Assembly (NCBI GenBank): GCA_022376925.1
Contig: JAIOJX010000025.1
Location: 96,375,608 to 96,439,607, forward strand
Source of the DNA: Tragulus kanchil
Lineage: Eukaryota > Chordata > Mammalia > Artiodactyla > Tragulidae
DNA: 64,000 nt
Reading direction: 5' to 3'
Below, one piece after another: positions 48,001-58,660 of the stretch. The notes below the pieces were generated by a model that saw nothing but the letters and a program-made list of their open reading frames with translations, ran no database searches and had not been told where the DNA came from. Made by a program: the position numbers and the translations under genes. Every line of letters begins with the position of its first letter. Position 1 is the first letter of the stretch.

Positions 48001-48214
48001 GTTTTTGTTGTTATTTTTTCTCTTTGAATTTTTTTTTGTTTACTTTATCAGTTTTATTTCTTTGTATTTTATTAGTTTAACAATTACTACAATGAAGCAA
48101 AAGCCTACTTAGAAACTACTGTGTTATATGTTAAAATACAAAAGCAAATTTAAGGATGTTAACAGGAAGACTTTGTTGTTGTTGTCCTGTGTGTGTGTGT
48201 GTTTTATTAACACC
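48001..48214. other. Unassigned AT-rich DNA with a short gt run
   Basis: The stretch contains T runs and a (gt)n run at about 48189-48202. No family was recognised. Confidence 0.4.
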
Positions 48215-48639
48215 AAAAACATCTTTATTAGGGTATAGGAAATTAACAATTTTGTGATAGTTTCAGGTAAACAGTGAAGGGGCTCAGTTGTATGTATACA
48301 TGTATCCATTCTCCCTCAAACACTCCTCCCATCCAGGCTAATACATAATATTGAGCAGAGTTCCATACAATAGATTTTTGTTGGTTATCCATTTAAAACA
48401 TGATAGTATTGACAGGACTTTCCCAAAGTCCCCAACCATCCCCTCCCCCTGCAACCATAGTTCATTTTCAAAGTCTGTGAGTCTCTTTCTGTTTTGTAAA
48501 TAAGTTTATTTGTATCTTTTTATAATCCACATAAAATGAATGTCATATTATATTTCTCTTTCTCAGTCTGACTTAGTTCACTCAGTATGACACTCTCTAG
48601 GTCCATCCACATTGCTGCAAATGGCCTTCATTCTTTTTA

Positions 48640-48981
48640 AAAAAAATTTATTTATTTTTGGCTATTCTGGGTTTTCAATGCTGTCACAGGCTCTTCTCTG
48701 TTTGCAGAGAGTAGGGGATACTTCTAGGTGAGGGGAGCAGACTTATTGTTGCAGTGACTTCTTGTTGTGAAACTCGGGCTCTAGGGCTCATGAACTTCAG
48801 TAGTTGCAGCACATGGGCTAAATAGTTGCAGCTCTGAGGCTCTAGAGCACAGGCTCGGTAGTTGTGGTTCACTGGCTTAGTTGCTCTGCAGCATGTGGGA
48901 TCGTCCCATGTCAGGGATGGAACTCATGTCTCCTGCATTGCCGGGTGAACACTTTACCACAGAGCTACCAGGGAGGCCCTA
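48640..48981 (-). mobile_element. CHR-type SINE, antisense (duplicate at 49727-50068)
   Basis: A nearly full-length CHR-type SINE on the minus strand, with aaatttatttatttttggct at the A-tail side, internal gctctagggctcatgaactt and gtagttgcagcacatgggct blocks, and a head ending ...accagggaggccct. It lies in the L1 3' region. Confidence 0.85.
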
Positions 48982-49017
48982 TGTCATTCTTTTTTTCTTT
49001 TTTTTTTTTTTTAAAGG

Positions 49018-49277
49018 TTATTATTTGTAAATTTTGGCCTCTTATATTGGTTTTCTATTCATTTATTTTCATCCATCTTTATTCTTTGGCCTGTGTGGGC
49101 CTCCCATTGCGGTGGCCCCGCCTGTAGCAGAGCACCAATTCTGGGCGCATGCTCTCCAGAGTGCTGGCTAGTAATTGGACACACCAGTCCAGCCACTCAG
49201 TGGCATGTGGGATCTTCCCAAGCCAGGGATTGAACCAGTGCCCCTTGCTGTACCACCCGCTGTACCACCAAGGAAGC
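49018..49277 (-). mobile_element. Unnamed CHR-derived SINE, copy 5 (duplicate at 50105-50364)
   Basis: The minus strand runs from ggggcttccttggtgg to ...gaggccaaaatttacaaat. It sits directly beside the preceding SINE and shares its tcattcttttt target sequence. Confidence 0.85.
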
Positions 49278-49313
49278 CCCTATTTCATTCTTTTTAATGG
49301 GCGAGTAATATTT

Positions 49314-49315
<2 letters not shown>

Positions 49316-49383
<68 letters not shown>

Positions 49384-49390
49384 GTGTATA
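49316..49390. repeat. Compound microsatellite (TA)n(CA)n (duplicate at 50403-50477)
   Basis: About 12 TA units are followed by about 17 CA units and then TA again. It arose within the L1 3' region, where a shorter tatata run is normal. The equal length in both copies is discussed under findings. Confidence 0.95.
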
Positions 49391-50400
49391 TCACATCGTC
49401 TTTATCCATTCCTCTATCATGGACATTTAGTTTGTTTCCATGTCTTGGCAATTGTAAACAGTATGACAATGGACATTGGGGATCATGTATCTTTTTGGGC
49501 CATGTTTTTCTCTGGGTATAGTCTTTAGTGTAATCAATAAAACAGAAGTAGATGTTTTTCTAGAATTCTATAACTTTTTATATGATCCATTGGATTTATC
49601 TCTGAGCCCCCTAATAGTTTTATATTGCTTCATATTATATTTCTCTTTCTCAGTCTGACTTAGTTCACTCAGTATGACACTCTCTAGGTCCATCCACATT
49701 GCTGCAAATGGCCTTCATTCTTTTTAAAAAAAATTTATTTATTTTTGGCTATTCTGGGTTTTCAATGCTGTCACAGGCTCTTCTCTGTTTGCAGAGAGTA
49801 GGGGATACTTCTAGGTGAGGGGAGCAGACTTATTGTTGCAGTGACTTCTTGTTGTGAAACTCGGGCTCTAGGGCTCATGAACTTCAGTAGTTGCAGCACA
49901 TGGGCTAAATAGTTGCAGCTCTGAGGCTCTAGAGCACAGGCTCGGTAGTTGTGGTTCACTGGCTTAGTTGCTCTGCAGCATGTGGGATCGTCCCATGTCA
50001 GGGATGGAACTCATGTCTCCTGCATTGCCGGGTGAACACTTTACCACAGAGCTACCAGGGAGGCCCTATGTCATTCTTTTTTTCTTTTTTTTTTTTTTTA
50101 AAGGTTATTATTTGTAAATTTTGGCCTCTTATATTGGTTTTCTATTCATTTATTTTCATCCATCTTTATTCTTTGGCCTGTGTGGGCCTCCCATTGCGGT
50201 GGCCCCTCCTGTAGCAGAGCACCAATTCTGGGCGCATGCTCTCCAGAGTGCTGGCTAGTAATTGGACACACCAGTCCAGCCACTCAGTGGCATGTGGGAT
50301 CTTCCCAAGCCAGGGATTGAACCAGTGCCCCTTGCTGTACCACCCGCTGTACCACCAAGGAAGCCCCTATTTCATTCTTTTTAATGGGCGAGTAATATTT

Positions 50401-50470
<70 letters not shown>

Positions 50471-50784
50471 GTGTATATCACATCGTCTTTATCCATTCCT
50501 CTATCATGGACATTTAGTTTGTTTCCATGTCTTGGCAATTGTAAACAGTATGACAATGGACATTGGGGATCATGTATCTTTTTGGGCCATGTTTTTCTCT
50601 GGGTATAGTCTTTAGTGTAATCAATAAAACAGAAGTAGATGTTTTTCTAGAATTCTATAACTTTTTATATGATCCATTGGATATTGGCAATTTGATCTCT
50701 GATTCCTCTGCCTTTTCTAAACCCAGCTTGAACATCTGGAAGTTCTCAGGTCATGTAATACTAAAGCCTAGCATGCAGAATTTT

Positions 50785-51117
50785 TAGGGGGAAGGGGGCG
50801 GTGGGACTGTGCTGGGTCTTTGTTGCTGCATGGGCTTTTCTTTAGTTGTGATGAGTGAGGGCTACTCTCTAGTTGTGCAGGCTTCTCATTGTGGTGACTT
50901 CTCTTGTTGTGGAGCACAGGCTTTAAGGTGTGCTTTCTGGTTGCAGCACATAGGCTCAGTAGTCATGGCTCCTGGGCTCTAGAGCACAGGCTCAATAATT
51001 GTGGTGCATGGACTTAATAGACTGCAGCATGTGGGATCTTCCTGGACTGGGGATCGAACCTGTGTCTCTGGCATTGGCAGGCATATTCCTTACCTCTGAG
51101 CTACTGGGGAAGGCCTA
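50785..51117 (-). mobile_element. CHR-type SINE, antisense, inside BovB
   Basis: gctgggtctttgttgctgca, ctctagttgtgcaggcttct and catgtgggatcttcctggac are antisense CHR-type blocks. Imperfect flanking repeats of BovB sequence (cctagcatgcagaattt and cctagcaggcaggattt) mark the TSD. Confidence 0.85.
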
Positions 51118-51185
51118 GCAGGCAGGATTTTGAGCATAACCTTACTAGCATGGGAGATGAATTCAATTGTCCAGTGGTTTGAATT

Positions 51186-51452
51186 TCTTTTCTTTTCTTT
51201 TCTTTTTTTGTACTTTTGGCCTCTTTTATTGGTTCTTCATTTATTTATTTTCATCCATCTTAATTCTTTGGCCTGTGTGGGCTTCCCATCACAGTGGCCT
51301 CTCTTGTTGCAGAGCACCGAGCACTGACTCGTAATTGGATGCACTGGTCCAGCTGCTCCTTGGCATGTGGGATTTTCCTGTGCTAGGAATGGAACCAGTT
51401 CCCCTTGCACTGCAAGGCAGACTCTTTATCCACTGGATCACGAGGGAAGCCC
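51186..51452 (-). mobile_element. Unnamed CHR-derived SINE, copy 6
   Basis: The minus strand reads ggggcttccctcgtgatcca to ...gaggccaaaagtacaaaaaa, followed by a (aaaag)n tail. Short repeats tttgaa/ttgaac flank it in BovB. It is not part of a 1.1-kb duplication, so it is a true single copy. Confidence 0.85.
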
Positions 51453-52002
51453 CTTGAACATTCTTTAGTACTGCCCTTTAGCACTAGGATTTGAGGTTTG
51501 ACCTTTTCTTATCCTGTAGCCACTGCTGGGTTTTCCAAATTTGCTGTCATACTGAGTGCAGCACTTTGATAGCATCATCTTTTAGGATTTTAAATAGCTC
51601 TATTGGAATTCTGTTGTCTCTACTAGCTTTATTGACAACAGTGCTTCCTAAGGCCCTCTTGACTTCACACTCCAGGATGACTGGCTCTAGGTGAGTGATC
51701 ACACTGTCATGATTATCCGGGTCATTAAGATCTTTTTTATACAGTTCTGTGTATTCTTTTCATCTCTTCTTGATTTCCTCTGCTTCTATTAGGTCTTTAT
51801 CATTTCTGGTCTTTATTGTTCCACTCTTTGGGTAAAATATTCCTTTGATATTTGCAGTTTTCTTGGAGAGATCTCTAGTCTTTCCTCTTCTGTTGTTTAC
51901 CATTATTTCTTTGCATTGTTCATTGAAGAAGGCCTTCTTCTCTCCTTGAGAGATAGATATAAACTATGTCTGAGTATTCCCAGAAGATTACTAGTGATGC
52001 TA

Positions 52003-52208
52003 CTAGCCCTGGTAGCTCAGTGGGAAATAAACCGCTTGCCAATGCAGGAGATGGAGATTCTATCCCTGGGCTGGGAAGATCTCTTTCTGAATGAAATGGC
52101 AACCCACTTCAGTATTCTTGTCAGGAAAATCCCATGGACAGGGGAGCCTGTTGGGCTACAGTTCATGGAGTCACAAAAGAATCAGACATACCTTAGTGAC
52201 TAAACAAC
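52003..52208 (+). mobile_element. Bov-tA-type SINE
   Basis: ccctggtagctcagtgggaa, aatgcaggagatggagattc, ggcaacccacttcagtattc and ggagcctgttgggctacagt identify it. It is about 15-20% diverged by eye and ends in the gactaaacaac block. Confidence 0.88.
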
Positions 52209-53069
52209 AATTAAAATTTCACAAGTTTCTATGTTAATATATTTTTATTGGTCATAATTTTGAGAATTAGAGGATTACTGAATCTGGGAGAGAATATTTA
52301 ACTTGTTTTCAATCCAAGGCACAAATCTCTTCCACCATGTTTTTCATGTATTTTCTTGCATTTTTCATGCATTTTTAAATAAAAAATATGTATTAAATAC
52401 TATGCTGAGCCAGAGAGTATTCCAGGTTTTGTGGAATAGTCAGAGAAAGGTAAAATAAACTCTGTTCTCAGGGAGTCATAGTCTCATAGTAATTATGCTA
52501 CATGCTAGCTCATGGACAGGCATTGGTGGCCTAATGGAATAATCTAGAATTGGAGTGCTGGAGGAGTTTCAGGTTAGGAGAGATTAATTTTGGCTGATGG
52601 AGCAAAGATGAAATATTAGAGAAAGTGGCTTTGCAGCTGAGGCATAAAATGCAGTTAGGTTTGAACCCATATGAATGAGGGAGAAAATTTCCATTTGGAA
52701 GGAGAATGTGAGAAAATGAAGGGATTTTATAGAAGGAACATGGAGAAATTAGGTATGGCTGGAACATAATTACATGATTAATAGGATAACTGATTGGGAG
52801 CATGGTGGAGGGATGCATAAGGAGAAGTGGATTTTCCCAGGTCATTGAGTCTCTTGAAAGGCAGCCAAAATAGATTGTGTGCTACTCTGCAGGAACTAGA
52901 AGCCACTGTCAGGTTTCAAGCAAGGAAATGAATTGACCAAACTGAACTATAGGAAGATGACTGTTGGGGACTGAATATCATATGAACTAGGGAGCAAAGA
53001 GACAAGAATCAGGGAAATGAGCTGGGGACCATTGACTATATGGTTCAGGTAAAAAGTTATTAGAGTTCT
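52209..53069. repeat. Unassigned DNA with L2-like antisense segments
   Basis: ctgagccagagagtattcca, then taaactctgttctcaggga (52400-52480) fit the antisense L2 3' region, and 52560-52960 resembles its upstream part. The 104-codon minus-strand frame at 52531-52845 lies in it and has no domain. Confidence 0.4.
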
Positions 53070-53262
53070 AGCTGTCCTGCTCTGTGTGATCCTATGGACT
53101 GTAGCCTGCCAGACTTCTCTGTCAATGGGTTTCTCTAGGCATGAATATTAAAGTGAGTTGCCAGGCCTTCTCCAAGGGATCTTCCCAACCTAGAGATCAA
53201 ACCTGCATCTTCCACATTGACAAGCAGGTTCTTTACCTCTAGTGCCACCTGGGAAGGCCCCA
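53070..53262 (-). mobile_element. Bov-tA-type SINE, antisense, diverged
   Basis: gtgtgatcctatggactgta, cctgccagacttctctgtca, gccttctccaagggatcttc and gccacctgggaaggccc follow the antisense Bov-tA order. Confidence 0.85.
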
Positions 53263-53930
53263 TAATGATAAGGCTTACCCCCTAACAAAATCGTCTCTAG
53301 ACTGAACACAAAGGGAGAATCATGCATTAAAGACAGTATTGCATAGTTTGCTCTGTGTTTGACACTGTGTTCTCATTGTGAGGAAACTGCAAAATATCAG
53401 GAGAGCAAGGAAAATCTTAAAGTCATGACTAAAAAGACTGACTACTCCTGAAGAATAGGCAGTTGGATTCCCAAATGACTTTTCAAACAAGAAAAACAGA
53501 CCAGAAAACTCTTATATACAGTTACAATTGACTAATAACTTAGATGAATTGCTATTCAAAAATGGAGGCAAATGAATATATTATAAGAATTACTGCATCA
53601 AGACTATCAATGAAAGAATTATAAAAGGTATGCTATAGAAGGTATAAAAGTGAATGCAGAGGGAAGGTCTGAGATACAAGGTACAATGGAGGGCACTGGA
53701 ATTAATAAACAGTGATAGAAAATCTCATTAAAAAACAAAAGTTTAAAAAATCCCATATTTTTCTAAAAGGTAAGTGTGAGTGGAGAGGTACTTGATGAAT
53801 ATAGACTATAAAATCTTTGTTGTTTCTAAGAGGGAGATAAAATACTATAGTCTTTAGAGTATTGGGAATAATGTATATCTAATTATGTTTGCTAAACAGT
53901 TAGCTAAAACCATGGATATAAAGTCTCCAT
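53263..53930. other. AT-rich DNA, possibly the start of the ancient L1
   Basis: Diverged sequence with ggcagttggattcccaaatg and caagactatcaatgaaagaa may be 5' parts of the following L1. I cannot place it in the consensus with confidence. Confidence 0.3.
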
Positions 53931-54126
53931 GTGGAGGATAAAAAGGGCATGTGAGAAAGCATTATCCACATAATGGACACTAGAGAAGAAGAAAATATGA
54001 AGAAGTAAAGAGGAAAAAATAGCTGATAAGCTCTAGACACAAAGTAAGAGGCAGGAATAATTCTAAATATATCAGGTATTACAATATGTGTAAGTAGATT
54101 AAGCCTTCAAGAAACAGATTATTAGA

Positions 54127-54149
54127 TGGATATATATATATATATATTT
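54127..54149. repeat. Short TA microsatellite
   Basis: A run of about 9-10 TA units within the ancient L1 endonuclease region. Confidence 0.9.
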
Positions 54150-55010
54150 AAAAAATCCAGCCATATGCTGCTGATGAAGCTGATGAAGGGCTCCACAAAA
54201 ACCAAAGAGCTAGGAAAATAAATGAATTAGTGTAGCAGTATTAATATGATACAAAATAGGTTTAAAGTATTCCTTGAAAAGGGGGACAGTTGTGTAAAGA
54301 ACAGTCCTCTGAGGAGATGTAACAATCATAATCCATTTAACCTGTCTGTGTATTCTTGGAAAATGGACCAAAATATAAGGAGAGATGGTCAGGTCAAAAG
54401 TTTTATTGGGAAATTTGATTCCTAAGAGATACTTACTGAGTAAGTAACAGTAAGAACAGAGAAAATATAAGCAACACAATTAAGAACTAACCCTAATAGG
54501 TAGCATATAACTGGAAAATACTAGATGCCTTTCAAGTACACATGGAGTATTTACACAATGATCACGTTAGGACACAGAAGTCTCAATAAATTTCAAAGAA
54601 TCAGTGTAATCAATTCCATGTTCTCTAACAAGAAGGCAATTAAATTAGAAATCACTAAAAGAATATTAAAAAATGACTATAGATATTTCAAAAATAAAAT
54701 TATACTTGAAAATAATTAATGAGCCAAAGAATAAAACCCAATGAGAATGACCAAATGTTGGAAGTTTACACCAATGATAGTACCCTGAGTGCCTTTCTTG
54801 ACAAATAAACAATTGAACATAGGTGAATTAAGTATTTGGTACAGTAAGCTAATATGTATATATACATACATATCCACATATTTATATATAAAGATCACAG
54901 GAAAAAGAATCATGACAAAAAGTTATACAGAAAATAAAACAACCATACAAAGATCCAAGAAAATCTAAATATTGTTCTTTGATTTAAAAAACCTAGCAGT
55001 TAACAAAACT

Positions 55011-57288
55011 GATAAAAATAGTAAAGTGCAAAGGAATAAAAAAAGAGTATATAGTTATGTATACAGTGGGATAGAAAAATACCAGAAAATGCTATAAGCA
55101 TATTTAGGCTTATAAATTTCAACACAGATAATAAAAACTAATTTTCTAGAAAAATTTGTTTAGATTTGATATAGATAACCTAAATGAAAGAATAATCATC
55201 AAAGAAGTTGAGATGGTATTTAAGATTCTCCCTCTATCCATTAACCAGATTCCCATAGCCGCCGCTACACTAGGATTAAAGTGCTTTTTCTTCTGACCCA
55301 GATGGTTTTAACAAGTAAGTTTTTACCAGTTCTTTGAGGAACAAAGATCCTCATTTTATAAAACTACTTCAAAGGATTAGTTATTAAAATAGAGGAAAAG
55401 CTACTCAGGTTATTTTGTGACAATATTCTCACCTTGTTATTCAAACAAGACCAAGAAAGTAAAGTTACAAATCAGTTTAAGTTAGGAAAGCAAATGTAAA
55501 AATCTTAAATAAAGTATAAGCAAATTTAAATCAGCATTTGTGTGTGGCTACATATACACGCTCAGATACAAGTAGAGGTTATTCTAGTAGTGTAAGGACA
55601 GCTCTATATGAGAAAATAAAATTATGTAATTCATTGTATTAACAGATAACACCATATGCTATGTCAACAGATGGAGTAAAATTTGATAAATTTAAATACT
55701 CAAATGTATTATATATTTTAAAAATTCTGAGCCAATTAGGAATAAAAGGAATCTTCATCAAATTGATTATTTTTATTAAAAATTTATAGCAAACATTCAT
55801 GACTTGTAATAATTTATAAACTTTCTTACTAGTGTCAGGAAAAATTAAGGCAGTTTGTTCATTTCTATTATCATTATATTAGAAAACATATCCAATGCAG
55901 TAAATCAAACGTAAGGAGAGATTAGGGTTTTAAAAGAATAGAACACATATTTTAAAAATTTATTTATTTGTTTATTTTTGGCTGGGTTAGGTCTTGATTT
56001 CCACACACAGACTTTCTCTGGTTGTAGAGAGTGGGGGCTACCCTTTGTTGTGGTACGTGGACTTTCTCATTTTTTCAGTAGGGCTGGGCTCAGTAGTTGT
56101 GGCACATGGGCTTAGTTGCTCAGAGGCATTTAAAAACCTGATAAAAAAAAAAGTAAAGTGCAAAGGAATAAAAAAAGAGTATATAGTTATGTATACAGTG
56201 GGATAGAAAAATACCAGAAAATGCTATAAGCATATTTAGGCTTATAAATTTCAACACAGATAATAAAAACTAATTTTCTAGAAAAATTTGTTTAGATTTG
56301 ATATAGATAACCTAAATGAAAGAATAATCATCAAAGAAGTTGAGATGGTATTTAAGATTCTCCCTCTATCCATTAACCAGATTCCCATAGCCGCCGCTAC
56401 ACTAGGATTAAAGTGCTTTTTCTTCTGACCCAGATGGTTTTAACAAGTAAGTTTTTACCAGTTCTTTGAGGAACAAAGATCCTCATTTTATAAAACTACT
56501 TCAAAGGATTAGTTATTAAAATAGAGGAAAAGCTACTCAGGTTATTTTGTGACAATATTCTCACCTTGTTATTCAAACAAGACCAAGAAAGTAAAGTTAC
56601 AAATCAGTTTAAGTTAGGAAAGCAAATGTAAAAATCTTAAATAAAGTATAAGCAAATTTAAATCAGCATTTGTGTGTGGCTACATATACACGCTCAGATA
56701 CAAGTAGAGGTTATTCTAGTAGTGTAAGGACAGCTCTATATGAGAAAATAAAATTATGTAATTCATTGTATTAACAGATAACACCATATGCTATGTCAAC
56801 AGATGGAGTAAAATTTGATAAATTTAAATACTCAAATGTATTATATATTTTAAAAATTCTGAGCCAATTAGGAATAAAAGGAATCTTCATCAAATTGATT
56901 ATTTTTATTAAAAATTTATAGCAAACATTCATGACTTGTAATAATTTATAAACTTTCTTACTAGTGTCAGGAAAAATTAAGGCAGTTTGTTCATTTCTAT
57001 TATCATTATATTAGAAAACATATCCAATGCAGTAAATCAAACGTAAGGAGAGATTAGGGTTTTAAAAGAATAGAACACATATTTTAAAAATTTATTTATT
57101 TGTTTATTTTTGGCTGGGTTAGGTCTTGATTTCCACACACAGACTTTCTCTGGTTGTAGAGAGTGGGGGCTACCCTTTGTTGTGGTACGTGGACTTTCTC
57201 ATTGCAGTAGCTTTTCTTGTTGCAGACTGTTGCTCTAGGCGACTGGGCTCAGTAGTTGTGGCACATGGGCTTAGTTGCTCAGAGGCAT
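55011..57288. repeat. Tandem duplication S (55011-56129 / 56138-57288)
   Basis: The offset is 1132 bp, widening to 1159 bp after a 27-bp net loss in copy 1 at about 56071-56085. Copy 2 begins tttaaaaacctgataaa, a shortened version of the sequence at 54983-55016 lacking about 16 bp. Both anomalies are next to the join. Confidence 0.96.
55955..56129 (-). mobile_element. CHR-type SINE, antisense, truncated at the join
   Basis: aaatttatttatttgtttat, then gattttcggc-like tRNA body blocks and gttgtagagagtgggggcta. It carries the 27-bp net deletion and stops at the artificial join. The complete element is at 57087-57373. Confidence 0.8.
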
Positions 57289-57373
57289 GTGGAATCTTCC
57301 TGGACCAAGGATCAAATATATGTCCCCTGCATTGGCACGTGGATTCTTAACCACTGGACCACCAGGAAACTCT
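57087..57373 (-). mobile_element. CHR-type SINE, antisense, complete
   Basis: The complete counterpart of 55955-56129, adding ttgcagactgttgctctagg, catgtggaatcttcctggac and the head complement taaccactggaccaccagga. Confidence 0.88.
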
Positions 57374-58399
57374 GAAAAAATGTTTTTAATTACAGACAGT
57401 ATGATTATCTTCATAGGACAACCCAATAGAACCTGTTAGAAATATTAGAGCTCAACAAGCTTGTAAGTTATGATATCAGTGTTGAAAAGTTAATAGCCCT
57501 CTTAAACATCAGAAATAGCAAAAGAAGAATATATAACAACACTGTAAGGTGTTAAGGGGTAAATTTTACAAAAGTTATTTAATATCTTTATGGATAAAAT
57601 ATTTTTGTAACTCACAAAATATTGTGACTCTCTGATAAGACTAAATTCAGAGATGTAGGATATGTTCATGGATCAAAAGATTTTATCATAAAGATTTCAG
57701 TCCTTCAAAACTATTCTAGACATTCAATGACATTTTAATTAAAATCCTATTTTTTCATGGATTTTGACAGTCTTTTTCTAAAAATCATATGGAAGAAGAA
57801 AGCAGGAGAATCAATTTTTGGAAAAATATGATAAACTGCCTAATAAATATTAAGAATTACTACTAAAACCTTAGTAATTAAGACATTTGCAGTTGGTTAA
57901 AAGTTAGACAAATGGACCAATACAATAGGAAAAGGCTTATGATTATGTGGAACCTTCGTATATGATACAAAAGGCATTAAAAGTTATTTGCCAAAAAAAA
58001 TTTGGAAAAGATAAGATAAAATTCCTGCCACACACCATACAGAATGTGGCTTAAGAGAGAGATGTGATAAGCAAATGTTTAAATATTTAGAATAAAATCT
58101 AGGAGAAAATCTTCTATTATCTTGAGCTAGAGCAAGATTTTATAAAAATGAAAACAAAAAGCATGAACTCTAAAAAGAAGAAATTTAAGTATATTATAGT
58201 GAAAAATATTCAACTGTAAGACAGCATTAATTTAAAAGGCAAATCACAGTTTAGGTGAAGCTATTTACAATTCACGTAAATTACGAAGGTTTAACTTCCA
58301 GAATTTAAATAGTACTCCCACCTATTAGTAAGAAATGGTAAATACTTCAATAGGATAATGAATAAAGACAACTCAGAGGTAAGCTGTAGAAGAGTAAAT

Positions 58400-58562
58400 G
58401 TGAGGATGGCTCAGTGTGTCAAATATCCGCCAGCGGTAGAGGTGATATGGGAGATGAGGGTTTCATTCCTGGGTCGGAAAGGTCTCCTGGAGACCCACTT
58501 CAGGACAAGGGAGCCTGATGGGCTACACTTCGAAGAGTCCTAGAACTGGACACAACTGAGCA
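58400..58562 (+). mobile_element. Bov-tA-type SINE, diverged and shortened
   Basis: ggatggctcagtgtgtcaaa, agatgagggtttcattcctg, ggagacccacttcagg and ggagcctgatgggctacact are recognisable Bov-tA blocks. An internal part is missing. Confidence 0.7.
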
Positions 58563-58660
58563 CAAGACAAGAAAACAGACTTAAGAAAAATGTAAAATAA
58601 AACAACGGGATACCTTTGTACAGTTATCAGATTAAAGAGAACAAAATTAAATATGGCCAA

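Larger units (their letters stand above)
48215..49510 (-). mobile_element. L1 3' end, antisense, with two SINEs inserted at one site
   Basis: 48215-48638 and 49281-49510 together form a colinear antisense L1 3' region: gacttagttcactcagtatg, tccatccacattgctgcaaa, ttctttttaatgggcgagta, ctttatccattcctctatca, and the 'aattgtaaacagtatgacaa' and 'tttctctgggtatag' blocks. SINEs fill 48640-49277. The right part is repeated by duplication R. Confidence 0.85.
48544..50682. repeat. Tandem duplication R (48544-49595 / 49631-50682)
   Basis: The offset is 1087 bp with a 35-bp spacer. A compound TA/CA microsatellite has exactly the same length in both copies. One substitution is gccccgcctg versus gcccctcctg. 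Confidence 0.97.
50600..51960 (-). mobile_element. BovB LINE 5' part, antisense, with two SINEs
   Basis: After aatcaataaaacagaagtag (first seen at 49536) the antisense BovB continues with gatctctgattcctctgcct, then cttgaacatctggaagttct, the 'ttactagcatgggagatgaa' block, gctctattggaattctgttg, ctccaggatgactggctcta and ttggagagatctctagtctt, to about 51960. It overlaps the fragment at 46890-48000 in consensus position by about 80 bp, so it may be a separate insertion. It has no intact frame. Confidence 0.85.
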
